Assembly (NCBI RefSeq): GCF_023822005.2
Contig: NZ_CP098806.1
Coordinates: 1,922,001-1,986,000 of the forward strand
Length of the DNA stretch: 64,000 nucleotides
From: Dyadobacter fanqingshengii
GTDB lineage: Bacteria; Bacteroidota; Bacteroidia; Cytophagales; Spirosomataceae
Direction of reading: 5' to 3'
A program made the translations under genes and the position numbers. Positions 1 through 8,689 of this stretch are shown here, piece after piece (the stretch's first letter is position 1; each line of letters starts with the position of its first letter). A model generated the notes under the pieces. That model searched no databases. It was not told where the DNA came from and saw only the letters and a program-made list of their open reading frames with translations.

Positions 1-1
1 C

Positions 2-424
2 CCGATCCTGACCAAGAGACGCGTTCCCTTTAATTCATTTACACCAATCGCAAACATTGCCGGAGAAATCTTAACAGCCGCGATCGCTTTTGATGACAAA
101 AAATATGATAAGACTATCGCCAGTCTCAACAAAGCGATTGAGATTGAGGACGGCCTGATCTACACCGAGCCGAACGATTGGCCGATTCCAGCACGTCAGT
201 TTTTGGGCGCATACTTGCTGAAAATGAATAAACCAGCCGTCGCGGAGAAAGTTTACAGAGAAGATCTCATGTGGAATCCCGGTAACGGCTGGTCTGGCAT
301 TGGCTTAGCCCAAAGCCTGAAAGCGCAGAAAAGAACGAAGGAACTTGCTAAAATCGAGAACAGTTATAAGCAGTCGTTTTCCGCAGCTGAACTGCTTCCA
401 ACCGGATCAGTTTTCCTGCGTTAA
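2..424 (+). CDS. TPR-type protein, C-terminal part (partial)
   Basis: The reading frame is open from the window edge to a TAA at 422-424, so about 140 C-terminal residues are present and the start lies outside. The translated part has alternating helical pairs such as FDDKKYDKTIASLNKAIEIE and KPAVAEKVYREDLMWNPGNG, whose spacing fits tetratricopeptide repeats. Similar C-termini occur in Bacteroidota proteins made of many TPR units, often with a secreted or membrane-anchored N-terminus. The function cannot be told from this tail. It ends three bases before the stop of the converging flavin oxidoreductase gene. Confidence 0.6.
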   Translation, partial: PILTKRRVPFNSFTPIANIAGEILTAAIAFDDKKYDKTIASLNKAIEIEDGLIYTEPNDWPIPARQFLGAYLLKMNKPAVAEKVYREDLMWNPGNGWSGIGLAQSLKAQKRTKELAKIENSYKQSFSAAELLPTGSVFLR

Positions 425-427
425 TCC

Positions 428-1570
428 TCATGCCGAAAGCCCTGGCGCGGTTTGCTGCATATATTGGTTCAAAACCCGCTCGGTATGCTTTAAGGTTAAG
501 CTCGGTTTGATCAGATCTTTGAAAAAAGGAATGGTGTCCTGTCCTTTGCGAATGCGGTTTGGCCAGTCGGGATTGGCTATCGCGGCGCGGCCGATAGAAA
601 TTAAATCGGCTTGATCGCTCGCAATCAGCGATTCGGCCAGTTCAATGTCATGCAGCCCTCCGTTGGCAATGATCGGAATTTGCGTCAGTTTTTTTGCAAT
701 TCCGGTTGATGACAATCCGTCGGCATAGAGGCTTTCCCTTTTCCAAGAACCGCCTTCGGAGGCAATGTGAAAGTAATGCGGCTGGATTTCGCTTAAAACT
801 TCAAATATTTCTGTTGCGGTTTTCGAGCCGCCGGGCCACCTGTATTTGAGATCATTTACTTTGCTTTCGGATAACCGGATGCCGATTATAAAATCTGCTG
901 GCAATGCATCACGGATTGCCTGGTAAACTTCCATCAAAAACCGCAGCCGGTTGCGCACATTGCCGCCATAATGATCCGTCCGGATATTGGTATGCTCCGT
1001 GACGAATTGATCAAACAGATAACCATTCGCCGCGTGGATCTCAATGCCGTCAAAACCTGCCTCGCGGGACAACGTTGCCGCACGCACATAACCATTTTTA
1101 ACGGCCTCGAAATCTGAGTAGTCCATGGCCTGAGGCAGCGGATACGGCCCTGTTGAACCGCCCAATTCTGTGGATCGCTCGCCTACGGGTTGCACAGCGG
1201 ACGGCGCAATGTTCTCCTCCCGCAACTGCCCCAGCGCACCTGCGTGCATCAGCTGATTAATGAAAATTGTATCGTAACGATGGACTTTTTCCGTAACATT
1301 TTTCCAACCCAGCATCTGCGCTTCATTGGTAATGCCAGGCTGGTTCAGGTCCGACTGGCTGAATAATTCGTCGGTATACGTGCCTTCTGAGATGATCATT
1401 CCAAAGCCGCCTTCTGCAAATGCGCCATAGTACTGGGCCATTTCCGGTGTGGGAACGCCTTCTGCCGTGGCGCTTTTTCTGGTAAGCGGGGCAACCACGA
1501 GCCGGTTGTTCAAGGCACGACCTCCGTGCAGTTTATTTTGCTCAAAAAGGATGCTTTTTAAATTTTCCAT
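428..1570 (-). CDS. Old yellow enzyme family NADH:flavin oxidoreductase
   Basis: About 380 residues, the usual length of FMN-dependent TIM-barrel ene-reductases. The N-terminus (LNNRLVVAPLTRKSA) is the family's first strand. HAANGYLFDQFVTEHTNIRTD is close to the HxANGYLxxQF..xxxNxRxD signature. GRAAIANPDWPNRIRKG is the C-terminal FMN-phosphate loop followed by the family's PDxxxR. Such enzymes reduce activated C=C bonds or nitro-compounds with NAD(P)H in the cytoplasm. An ORF extends to 1609, but the ATG at 1570 (MENLKSILFEQ) is preferred because the extra 13 residues are unlike the family. A Crp-like regulator gene lies immediately upstream on the same strand and may control it; this is inferred from position only. 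Confidence 0.85.
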   Translation of the reverse strand: MENLKSILFEQNKLHGGRALNNRLVVAPLTRKSATAEGVPTPEMAQYYGAFAEGGFGMIISEGTYTDELFSQSDLNQPGITNEAQMLGWKNVTEKVHRYDTIFINQLMHAGALGQLREENIAPSAVQPVGERSTELGGSTGPYPLPQAMDYSDFEAVKNGYVRAATLSREAGFDGIEIHAANGYLFDQFVTEHTNIRTDHYGGNVRNRLRFLMEVYQAIRDALPADFIIGIRLSESKVNDLKYRWPGGSKTATEIFEVLSEIQPHYFHIASEGGSWKRESLYADGLSSTGIAKKLTQIPIIANGGLHDIELAESLIASDQADLISIGRAAIANPDWPNRIRKGQDTIPFFKDLIKPSLTLKHTERVLNQYMQQTAPGLSA

Positions 1571-1647
1571 AGCTTGTTTTTTTAATACAAAGCTATGGCC
1601 GCACCCCACGGATGGACGTATAACTAATTTAATAAAAAGCCTTAAAC

Positions 1648-2253
1648 TTATTTAATATCAGTGCGGGACAGGCTCTTTCTGATCTGGCTCAGAAACACCG
1701 GCGTAATGCCCAGATACGAAGCAATGTATTTCTGCGGCATCCTTTGTTCGAGGTTTGGATATTTTTGGATCAATGCTTCATAACGCTCCGCACCACTCAT
1801 TGAAATGGAGTTCAGTATGCGCTGGTTCTGCGCTATTCCCGATTTTTCATCCATAATCCGCCAATATCTTTCAAAAACCGGAATGTCCAGGTAAAGCTGA
1901 TCAAGGCTGGCTTTATCAATCTGCAACAATGTAGAAGCCTCCAAAGCCACAATGTTGCGGGTGGCCGGGACGCGCATGAGAAAACTGGTAGAATCGGTGA
2001 TCCACCAGTCTTCAAACGCAAAATGCAATGTATGGTCGTTCCCTTTTTCATCCATGTAAAAGGAGCGCAGAAAACCCTTGCAAACGTAACTTTCATGGTT
2101 GCAAATGTCGCCCTGCTGCACCAGATACTGCCTCGGAAGCAAATGCCGGACGGTTAACAAAGAACAAAAATAGCGCTGTTCTTCTTCCGTCAGATTGATC
2201 CGCTGTGATGCGTGGTTCAGGATTAACTTGTATAGCTCTTCTGTTTTTTCCAA
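1648..2253 (-). CDS. Crp/Fnr family transcriptional regulator
   Basis: 201 residues. Residues about 20-130 form a cyclic-nucleotide-binding-like beta barrel (YLVQQGDICNHESYVCKGFL, then LHFAFEDWWITDS). The C-terminal HTH includes QKYIASYLGITPVFLSQIRK. The barrel lacks the canonical phosphate-binding arginine motif, as is common in Bacteroidota regulators of this class, so the ligand is unknown. The start is unusual: an in-frame TAG sits two codons upstream of TTG (2251-2253), so TTG is the only plausible N-terminal start. It lies about 80 bp upstream of the flavin oxidoreductase gene on the same strand. Confidence 0.8.
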   Translation of the reverse strand: MEKTEELYKLILNHASQRINLTEEEQRYFCSLLTVRHLLPRQYLVQQGDICNHESYVCKGFLRSFYMDEKGNDHTLHFAFEDWWITDSTSFLMRVPATRNIVALEASTLLQIDKASLDQLYLDIPVFERYWRIMDEKSGIAQNQRILNSISMSGAERYEALIQKYPNLEQRMPQKYIASYLGITPVFLSQIRKSLSRTDIK

Positions 2254-2304
2254 TTCCTAGCTTTCAATGTGCGCTAAAAATATCAAAAAACGAGCGAAAA
2301 TCCC

Positions 2305-3054
2305 TTATGCAAGCGTTCCTCCGTCAATGGTAATGATAGACCCGGTTGTGTAACCATTGTCGGGATCCGCCAAAAAAGCAACTGTTGCCGCAATGTGCTC
2401 GGGCTTTCCGTAGCGTGGAATGGCCATCATACTACGCTGAAAATCAGACGATTCATTGTTACCAGGGTCGGATGGATTCATATCTGTGTCCACCGGGCCG
2501 GGTTGAATGAGGTTAACTGTGATGTCTTTTGCTCCCAAATCCCTTGAAAGACCTTTGGTGAAACCAACCAACGCAGACTTGCTCATGGAATAAAGCGTGG
2601 ACTGCACGGATGCCGATCTTTCGGCCATATTGCTGCCAATCGTGATGATCCTGCCATTATTTTCCATTTTCCGTGCAGCGGCCAGACAAGCTTCAAATAC
2701 CGATTTGACATTAATGTCCATGATCTCGTTGTAATCCGCCAGAGTGTGCTCTTCAAATGGTTTTCCGACATAGATCCCCGCGCTGTTCACCAGAATATCA
2801 AGCTGCCCGAAATGAGCGATTGCTTCGTCGATAGCCGCCGTTACGGCTCCTTCCTGCGCATTATTGGCCTGCAACGCGATTACTGTGAAACCCTTTTCGG
2901 CCAGCTCAGCAACCAATGCATCTGCCTTTTCTCTACCATTTACATATGTAAAGGCGACTTTCGCTCCGTCAGCAGCCAGCCGTTTTACGATTCCTGCGCC
3001 AATGCCCCGGCTTCCGCCAGTCACAAAAGCAACTTTGTTTTTCAAGTTTTGCAT
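2305..3054 (-). CDS. SDR family oxidoreductase
   Basis: About 249 residues, a classical short-chain dehydrogenase/reductase. TGGSRGIGAGI near the N-terminus is the TGxxxGIG dinucleotide-binding loop. NSAGIYVG is the NAG motif. The active site is S...YSMSKSALVGFTK (YxxxK), and IDGGTLA closes the protein. It probably interconverts an alcohol and a carbonyl with NAD(P)H; the substrate is unknown. ATG at 3052-3054 (MQNLKNKVAFVTGG) is chosen over an in-frame TTG three codons upstream. The gene is divergent from a HxlR regulator with a 96-bp shared promoter region, a common regulator-target arrangement. Confidence 0.88.
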   Translation of the reverse strand: MQNLKNKVAFVTGGSRGIGAGIVKRLAADGAKVAFTYVNGREKADALVAELAEKGFTVIALQANNAQEGAVTAAIDEAIAHFGQLDILVNSAGIYVGKPFEEHTLADYNEIMDINVKSVFEACLAAARKMENNGRIITIGSNMAERSASVQSTLYSMSKSALVGFTKGLSRDLGAKDITVNLIQPGPVDTDMNPSDPGNNESSDFQRSMMAIPRYGKPEHIAATVAFLADPDNGYTTGSIITIDGGTLA

Positions 3055-3075
3055 GCGATTCAATTGTTAAATACT

Positions 3076-3107
3076 TTTGCAAAACTAGCGAGCAACTATT
3101 ACTTTTG
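3076..3107 (+). promoter_or_regulatory. Bacteroidota-type promoter of the HxlR gene
   Basis: TTTG (3076-3079) is followed after 20 bases by TACTTTTG (3100-3107), matching the TTTG / TAnnTTTG promoter pattern of Bacteroidota and placing transcription start near 3114. On the other strand CAAAACTA (3080-3087) reads as TAGTTTTG, a -7 match facing the SDR gene, so two divergent promoters interleave. Assigned by motif matching only. Confidence 0.45.
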
Positions 3108-3150
3108 ATTATACTAACAAAATTGTGTAGTACTAACATAAATGTAAGTT

Positions 3151-3516
3151 ATGCGAAAAACGAGCTCCACGAACCTCGAAAACGAATTGCTGATCAATGG
3201 GAATTGTGGCATGGCCTACACATTGGACCTGATTGGTGGCCGCTGGAAGCCTTCGATCCTATATAAATTGCTGAAAGGAAGTACGCGTTACAGCCAGCTC
3301 CGCAAGGCTATGCCCGCCGTTTCCGAGCGTATCCTCATCCTGCAACTGCGCGAACTCGAAAGCGACGGCGTCATCAGCCGCACCGTTTACCCCGAGGTCC
3401 CGCCAAGGGTTGAATATCAGCTTACCGATCTTGGGAAAAGTTTGGAACCCGTCCTGCGCATCTTGTCAGACTGGGGCGACGCGAACAGGGTTAAGGATGC
3501 GGCGTTGGTCGAGTAA
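3151..3516 (+). CDS. HxlR family winged-helix transcriptional regulator
   Basis: 121 residues with the full HxlR pattern: CGMAYTLDLIGGRWKPSILY at the N-terminus, RYSQLRKAMPAVSERILILQ as recognition region, then LRELESDGVISRTVYPEVPP and VEYQLTDLGKSL as wing. The single cysteine in the CGM motif is shared by family members, some of which sense electrophiles or hypochlorite by cysteine oxidation. Divergent from the SDR gene, which it probably controls (inference from arrangement). Confidence 0.88.
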   Translation: MRKTSSTNLENELLINGNCGMAYTLDLIGGRWKPSILYKLLKGSTRYSQLRKAMPAVSERILILQLRELESDGVISRTVYPEVPPRVEYQLTDLGKSLEPVLRILSDWGDANRVKDAALVE

Positions 3517-3638
3517 TGATCAGCCGTTTATCCATGGTATTCAGCCTTTGAGACATTGACGATGTAAAGCTTTGTTTTCAATAATTTTTTAGGTAAAATT
3601 TGTTGTTAAATCATTAATACTCATCTTAATATTACCCA

Positions 3639-3818
3639 ATGAGACAGTCAGCTGAAAAGAAAGTGGCAGAAGTTGCTGATGGTATGCAGAAGGCGGGCAA
3701 GTCAAGTCTGTTCCAAAAAATGCTTGACGACCAGCGAGCTGTCTCAGACTATTTTCAAGGAAAAGTAACGATTGAAGAGATACATGCACGAGGGATTAAA
3801 CTGGTTAAACCCATATGA
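3639..3818 (+). CDS. Small 59-aa hypothetical protein upstream of a DUF6169-like gene
   Basis: An ATG at 3639 opens 59 codons ending in TGA at 3816-3818. The protein starts MRQSAEKKVAEVADGMQKAG and ends TIEEIHARGIKLVKPI. It is mostly helical and charged, with no signal peptide or membrane segment. Its last 35 bases overlap the next gene in another frame if that gene starts at 3784, so the two are probably translationally coupled. The arrangement of a tiny helical protein overlapping a larger partner resembles an antitoxin-toxin pair, but I recognise no named family and assign no function. Confidence 0.55.
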   Translation: MRQSAEKKVAEVADGMQKAGKSSLFQKMLDDQRAVSDYFQGKVTIEEIHARGIKLVKPI

Positions 3819-4326
3819 GATTGTCAACGAAGGTTCCGAACGATATTGGTTTGTCACCAGATGTAAAATAATTTACATTGCCTATTTCACACATTCCGAA
3901 GGTTATTTTAATACACACCCTGAATTTAATGACAAAATTCTGAGCTTCACATTTGAGCCTGCCGGCGAAAAACGTGGAGCTTTATATTTGGGTGTCAGTG
4001 TGTCAAAAGTGTTATGTCAGAGCCATGACGAGAGAATCATGGACACCGTATTGACAATCCTGCTTCAATTTTTTAGTAAAAGCCCCGACAAATCAATAAT
4101 CATTATTTGCGAGTCAGCCGATAATCTTGCGAAATGTAGAAATCGGTTGTTTAATCAATGGTTTCATAAAATAAATACAGCGTCTGGAAATCGGGTACAG
4201 AAATATAACCTGACAATTATGGACGAAGGTTATGCTTCGCTATTTGTTCACCATGAGAATGAATTTCATGAGGAAATAAGGGATGCTTTTTTTAACATTC
4301 CTAACAGGTTGGCAGAAATGAAATGA
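3784..4326 (+). CDS. DUF6169-like hypothetical protein
   Basis: About 180 residues. The order of features is LNPYEIV near the start, an aromatic beta-rich stretch (SERYWFVTRCKIIYIAYF), then a central strand-helix region ending in DKSIIIICESADNLAKCRNR, which I associate with the small Bacteroidota family DUF6169. Function is not established. A TTG at 3772 is in frame, but ATG 3784 is preferred because GAAGAG lies just upstream. The gene overlaps the 59-codon ORF by 35 bases and converges on the ABC fusion gene with a 7-base gap. Confidence 0.5.
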   Translation: MHEGLNWLNPYEIVNEGSERYWFVTRCKIIYIAYFTHSEGYFNTHPEFNDKILSFTFEPAGEKRGALYLGVSVSKVLCQSHDERIMDTVLTILLQFFSKSPDKSIIIICESADNLAKCRNRLFNQWFHKINTASGNRVQKYNLTIMDEGYASLFVHHENEFHEEIRDAFFNIPNRLAEMK

Positions 4327-4333
4327 GTGTGAT

Positions 4334-6283
4334 TTATTTCTTCAAAAACAACCCCACATTCTCCTTCGTAATCTTAATTAAACCCGTATTGACGGTTGTT
4401 GGCAAACTGGTGATGCCGGCTTTGGCGTCGTTGGCGGAGAGGCGGTTGGTTTTGTGGACCATATCGTATAAAAATTCCGCTCCGTACCAGGTGAAAAGCT
4501 CTCGTTTTTGCCCTGCCAGCAACTGAATAACACCCTCATGAACGAGATTAAGGTGTTCCGGTTCCCAATCGACCGTGGTGATTTTGATTTTACCGGCCTT
4601 ACCAGCTTCCTTTACCGACAACGCAATACCGGGGCCGGAGTTGGAATCAAAACCGCAAATTCCGGCCAGGTCGGGATGCGCGGAAATGAGATCGGCAGTG
4701 ATTTTGGCGGCTTCCTCAACATTGGCTTTGTCATCAAACTTTCCCACAACTTCCATTTTCGGATGTTTTTTTAAAACATCCAGAAGCCCGCGAAAGCCAT
4801 CTTCCATATTGGATAAACCCAAAATTCCCATGTACGCGATCTTACCCTTTCCGCCGGTAAGCTTTACCATTTCTTCGCCCTGCATTTGACCGATATCGTA
4901 CCAGTTCGTTCCCAGAAATGCATGGCGCTTTGAGTTGGGAATGTCCGAATCATAAACAACCGTCGGAATGCCCGCGTCAACTGCTTTATTAATAGCCTGC
5001 GCAATGGCGGGGTCGGTGCCGTTGATGAGCAAACCTGTCGGTTTTGTGCCGATTACTTCTTCAATCGTGTTGATTTGCGCCGGAACATCCCAATCGGCCG
5101 GGCCTAAAATGGATACTTTTACATTGCGCTCTTTACCCCATTTGATGAATGCGGCCTGATCGTGATTGACGTACATGGGCATGGAAACAGCCGTAGTAAC
5201 CATCACATATTCTTCGTTTTGAATGGTTTGATCAATCTCGTTTGCTCTGGGTTGCTTTGTCGTTCCGCCTTGCTTTGGCGGCAGCTCGCACCCCCACATT
5301 CCGAATATTAAAACCAGCAAAACAGTCGGCTTTCTCAGGACTGACTTTGTACTTTGTCGCTGCAATAATTTGTCAATCCACACGGCGAGGATGAGGATAA
5401 TACCCAAGATAATCTCCTGCCAATAGCCAGATATTCTGGCGATCACCATGATGTTGCCGATGATCCCCATGAGCAAAGCGCCTAGCAATGCACCTTGAAT
5501 TTTCCCGGTCCCGCCCTGTAAACTGGCGCCGCCCAATATTACGGCGGTGATCACCCGCAATTCCAATCCGCGCCCGGAAGTCGGCAATGCCGCGCCTAAC
5601 CGCGATGCAAGCAATATGCCCGCAAACCCAGCCAGCAGTGAGACAAGCATGAACGAAAACAACTTCATCCGCTTTACATCTATTCCCGAAAGCTCGGCTG
5701 CTTTTTCATTTCCTCCAATGAAATAATAGCGCTTCAAAAAGGTCGTGTTCTTTGTCAAAAACGCCATAGTGCCTACAATCAGAAGCATATACCAAATCGG
5801 CATTTGAATGCTCAGCAGTCTGGACTGGGAGATCGCATTGAACCAATAGGGTAAGCCCTGAATGCCTGCGCCGCTTACCAGCAAAGCCAGTCCGCGTACA
5901 ATTCCCATCATTGCCAATGTCTGAATCATTGGGTTAATACCCTGATATGCAATCAAATAACCATTCACAAAACCAATAATCAGCGAAAATAACAAGCTTA
6001 CCAGCAATGCAATTGGCACCGGAACATGCAGGAAAAACATAAGGTAAGCCGCCAAGCAGCCCGAAAATGCAACCACAGAACCCACAGACAAATCAAATGC
6101 TCCCGAAATAAGCAAAAGCATCATCCCTACCGCCACGATCGTGTCAATGGATAAATTCAGAAATATCTGGCTCAGGTTTTGGAAGGTTGGGAATTTACCC
6201 GGGAATATGATGCCTGCCAAAAGCGCAACAATTACAATGGTCAGGCCGAGCGAGTAAGTTCTGTCAGAGAGCAGTTTTTTCAT
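4334..6283 (-). CDS. Sugar ABC transporter permease fused to periplasmic substrate-binding protein
   Basis: 649 residues in one uninterrupted frame. Residues 1-310 are an RbsC-type permease: several hydrophobic helices, GAFDLSVGSVVAFSG, GNEKAAELSGIDVKRMK (coupling loop) and ILGGASLQGGTG. Residues 317-332 look like a lipoprotein signal peptide (RK, then VLLVLIFGMWGC with C332 as lipid-site cysteine). Residues about 355-645 are an RbsB-like binding protein (INTIEEVIGTKPTGLLINGT, GIPTVVYDSDIP, AGICGFDSNSGPGIAL). The fusion would keep permease and binding protein together, or signal peptidase II could release the binding lipoprotein. It lies 10 bases downstream of the ATPase gene and is the last gene of the putative apiose operon. 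D-apiose or apionate is the suggested substrate, from context only. Confidence 0.85.
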   Translation of the reverse strand: MKKLLSDRTYSLGLTIVIVALLAGIIFPGKFPTFQNLSQIFLNLSIDTIVAVGMMLLLISGAFDLSVGSVVAFSGCLAAYLMFFLHVPVPIALLVSLLFSLIIGFVNGYLIAYQGINPMIQTLAMMGIVRGLALLVSGAGIQGLPYWFNAISQSRLLSIQMPIWYMLLIVGTMAFLTKNTTFLKRYYFIGGNEKAAELSGIDVKRMKLFSFMLVSLLAGFAGILLASRLGAALPTSGRGLELRVITAVILGGASLQGGTGKIQGALLGALLMGIIGNIMVIARISGYWQEIILGIILILAVWIDKLLQRQSTKSVLRKPTVLLVLIFGMWGCELPPKQGGTTKQPRANEIDQTIQNEEYVMVTTAVSMPMYVNHDQAAFIKWGKERNVKVSILGPADWDVPAQINTIEEVIGTKPTGLLINGTDPAIAQAINKAVDAGIPTVVYDSDIPNSKRHAFLGTNWYDIGQMQGEEMVKLTGGKGKIAYMGILGLSNMEDGFRGLLDVLKKHPKMEVVGKFDDKANVEEAAKITADLISAHPDLAGICGFDSNSGPGIALSVKEAGKAGKIKITTVDWEPEHLNLVHEGVIQLLAGQKRELFTWYGAEFLYDMVHKTNRLSANDAKAGITSLPTTVNTGLIKITKENVGLFLKK

Positions 6284-6293
6284 AATATTTGGT

Positions 6294-7763
6294 TCACATG
6301 GCCCATTTCAAAATCTCCTCTTCAGTTGTGTCGCTGCTTTTTAACTCTTTGGTGATCGCGCCATCTTTCACAACCAAAACACGATCAGAAATGACCAGGA
6401 TTTCGGGCAATTCGCTGGATATGAGCAAGATCGATTTTCCCGCCAACGCCAAATTTTGCAATAATCCATGAATCTCAAATTTTGCCCCGATGTCAATGCC
6501 GTGCGTTGGTTCGTCAATGATCAGCAAATCGGGATCGGTGGAAAGCCATTTTGATAAAACCACCTTTTGCTGGTTACCGCCACTCAAATCCGCCACTTTT
6601 TGCAACACATGATGCGCAACGATCCGGAGTTTTTGTTTGTAGGTTTCCGCAACTGCAATGGATTGGGAATGGTCGAAAAATACGGGCCGATCTGCACTTA
6701 AACCCACAGAACCAATGTTTTCGGCCACATTCATATCCAGAAAAAGACCCAGCGCTTTGCGGTCCTCCGGCACAAAAGCGATCTTATTTCGAATGGCATC
6801 AGCCGGTTTTTTAACTTTTAACTCAACATTTTTAAGCAAAATGCGACCGCTTTCCTTCGGCATAGCACCAAAGATCGTCTTGCCGATTTCCGTTCGCCCC
6901 GCTCCTACCAAACCCGCCAGCGCAACAATTTCGCCGCGGTGGATTTTAAATGACACATTATTAAGCTTTTGATTGCAAAGCCCTTCAACTTCCAATACAA
7001 CCTCCCCGCTTTCAACATATTCCCGGTTTATTTTCTTGATCTCACGTCCTACCATCATGTTGATCAGCGCGTGCTTATCAATGTTTGAAATGTCTTTTGT
7101 CCCCACATATTTTCCATCTTTCAGCACCGTAACCCGATCCGCAATCTCAAAAATTTCTTCCATGCGATGGGAAATGTAAATAACCGATGTGCCCTTGGAT
7201 CTGAGGTTCCGGATGATCTTAAAAAGAGTTTGCGCGTCATTGCCGGAAATGGAGGCTGTCGGTTCGTCGAGGATTAAAATGGTTGGCTCTCTGGATAATG
7301 CTTTTGCAATTTCAACCATTTGCTTCTGTCCAGCCGAGAGTGTTGAGACCATGGTTTTTGGACTCAAAATATGCGCTATATGAAGCTTTTGAAGCAGCTT
7401 TTCGGTTTCATCATACAAAGCCCGATAATTAATTAATCCCGATTTAAACTTTGGAAATTGATTTACAAAAATATTCTCCGCAATGTCCTGATTTTCAAAT
7501 AAACTGAGCTGCTGGTAAACGATCGCCAGCCCGAGGTTCGCTGCATGTGCATAATTTTTGATTTGCACCGCATTGTTATCGATCACAATTTCACCATCAT
7601 CAGGTTGCAGGTTTCCCGACAAAATATTCATCAATGTGCTCTTACCCGCGCCGTTTTCACCACAAATGGCATGCACTTCTCCTTCCGCCAGCGTGAAGCT
7701 CACAGACTGCAATGCCTGAACCGGGCCGAAGGATTTTGAAATATTTTGTAATTGCAGCCGCAT
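6294..7763 (-). CDS. Sugar ABC transporter ATP-binding protein, RbsA/MglA type
   Basis: 489 residues with two tandem ABC domains. The first has Walker A GENGAGKSTLMN, signature STLSAGQKQMVEIAKAL and Walker B TILILDEPTASI. The second has the RbsA-type degenerate Walker A GLVGAGRTEIGK, signature LSGGNQQKVVLSKWL and Walker B LLIIDEPTHGID. This powers import of monosaccharides in the ribose/galactose/xylose family. It is followed after 10 bases by the permease-binding protein fusion, its obvious partner, and preceded by the ApnO-like gene with a 52-base gap. Confidence 0.93.
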   Translation of the reverse strand: MRLQLQNISKSFGPVQALQSVSFTLAEGEVHAICGENGAGKSTLMNILSGNLQPDDGEIVIDNNAVQIKNYAHAANLGLAIVYQQLSLFENQDIAENIFVNQFPKFKSGLINYRALYDETEKLLQKLHIAHILSPKTMVSTLSAGQKQMVEIAKALSREPTILILDEPTASISGNDAQTLFKIIRNLRSKGTSVIYISHRMEEIFEIADRVTVLKDGKYVGTKDISNIDKHALINMMVGREIKKINREYVESGEVVLEVEGLCNQKLNNVSFKIHRGEIVALAGLVGAGRTEIGKTIFGAMPKESGRILLKNVELKVKKPADAIRNKIAFVPEDRKALGLFLDMNVAENIGSVGLSADRPVFFDHSQSIAVAETYKQKLRIVAHHVLQKVADLSGGNQQKVVLSKWLSTDPDLLIIDEPTHGIDIGAKFEIHGLLQNLALAGKSILLISSELPEILVISDRVLVVKDGAITKELKSSDTTEEEILKWAM

Positions 7764-7815
7764 TGTTTTGAATTTTACCAGCGAATAACTGCCTAATGCT
7801 GCTTATATCCGCGAA

Positions 7816-8649
7816 TTATTTGTTTGTAATCGCCTTTACCTGCTCCTTAATGTCGTCCAGTTCAAAAATCTGCTCCCATCCCTCCCTGAAAATCAACGGT
7901 TTGGCCCGTTTGGAGATCTTGTATGCCGCGTCCGAGAATGTGCCGTTCACTTCCTTGAAAAGCACCGCGATCTGGATCCGCAAATGTCCGAGCACAAAAT
8001 CGCGCGCTGCGTCCTCCGGAACGCCCAACGAAACAATTTTATCAAAACCCTCCTTCACCACTTCCATGCATGTTTGCGCCAGCGTCTCCACCATCGCCGG
8101 TTCCAGCGTGGCCATTTGTTCCAAAGTAATGCGGTAAACTTTGTCGATGGGCTGATACATGTCCCGCGCAACATCCCGACCCAGGTCGAAATGTGCCTCG
8201 GTGCCATGCATTAAGGCCACAACAATGGATTGTTTGGCAGAAATGCCTCCATAAAAATCGCGAAAAGCTGCTTCCGTCGGTTCCCAGTTAAAAACCGAAG
8301 GATGGCAAGGATGTGCGATCACATAACCGAGTTCGTCGCGGTGGAAAATGGCGTCGTCCAGTGGCGCAGCCGGATCGAGCGTGAGCACCGTCGCGCCTGT
8401 TTTCATGAGCGGGACGATTTCGGCCGATAAGGTTCGCAAAGCGAGGTCGGGCAATGCCAGAATCACCACGTCGGCATCAGGAATGGCAGTTCGCGACTCA
8501 CTGATTTTCACATTCCGCTGCGCCAGATTTGACCTCCCCTGTTCGCTTATTTCCAGATAGGACACCTGATAGTCAGGCATTTTGAGGAAATTATCCGTTA
8601 ACCGGCAGCCCATTTTGCCCCCCGCGCCCACTAATGCGATCTTTGTCAT
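7816..8649 (-). CDS. ApnO-like NAD-dependent oxidoisomerase (PGDH_C-type dehydrogenase)
   Basis: 277 residues. The N-terminus KIALVGAGGKMGCRLTDNF is a Rossmann GxGGKMG loop. The middle (DVVILALPDLALRTLSAEIV) continues the dinucleotide fold, and the helical C-terminal half has HPCHPSVFNWEPTEAAFRDF and MHGTEAHFDLGRDVARDMYQ. This pattern is known from phosphogluconate-dehydrogenase-like proteins that include D-apionate oxidoisomerase ApnO, which forms 3-oxo-isoapionate. The OiaC-like neighbour 40 bases upstream would decarboxylate exactly that product to L-erythrulose, which supports the assignment. Similarity is judged by eye; another hydroxyacid substrate is possible. Confidence 0.65.
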   Translation of the reverse strand: MTKIALVGAGGKMGCRLTDNFLKMPDYQVSYLEISEQGRSNLAQRNVKISESRTAIPDADVVILALPDLALRTLSAEIVPLMKTGATVLTLDPAAPLDDAIFHRDELGYVIAHPCHPSVFNWEPTEAAFRDFYGGISAKQSIVVALMHGTEAHFDLGRDVARDMYQPIDKVYRITLEQMATLEPAMVETLAQTCMEVVKEGFDKIVSLGVPEDAARDFVLGHLRIQIAVLFKEVNGTFSDAAYKISKRAKPLIFREGWEQIFELDDIKEQVKAITNK

Positions 8650-8689
8650 GCTGGTAGAAATTAAAGTAACTGTTGTGAATTTGTAACCT

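Noticed and set aside
3589..3789. 66-codon minus-strand ORF
   Set aside because: Antisense to the 59-codon plus-strand ORF, which is a better candidate because it couples to the next gene.
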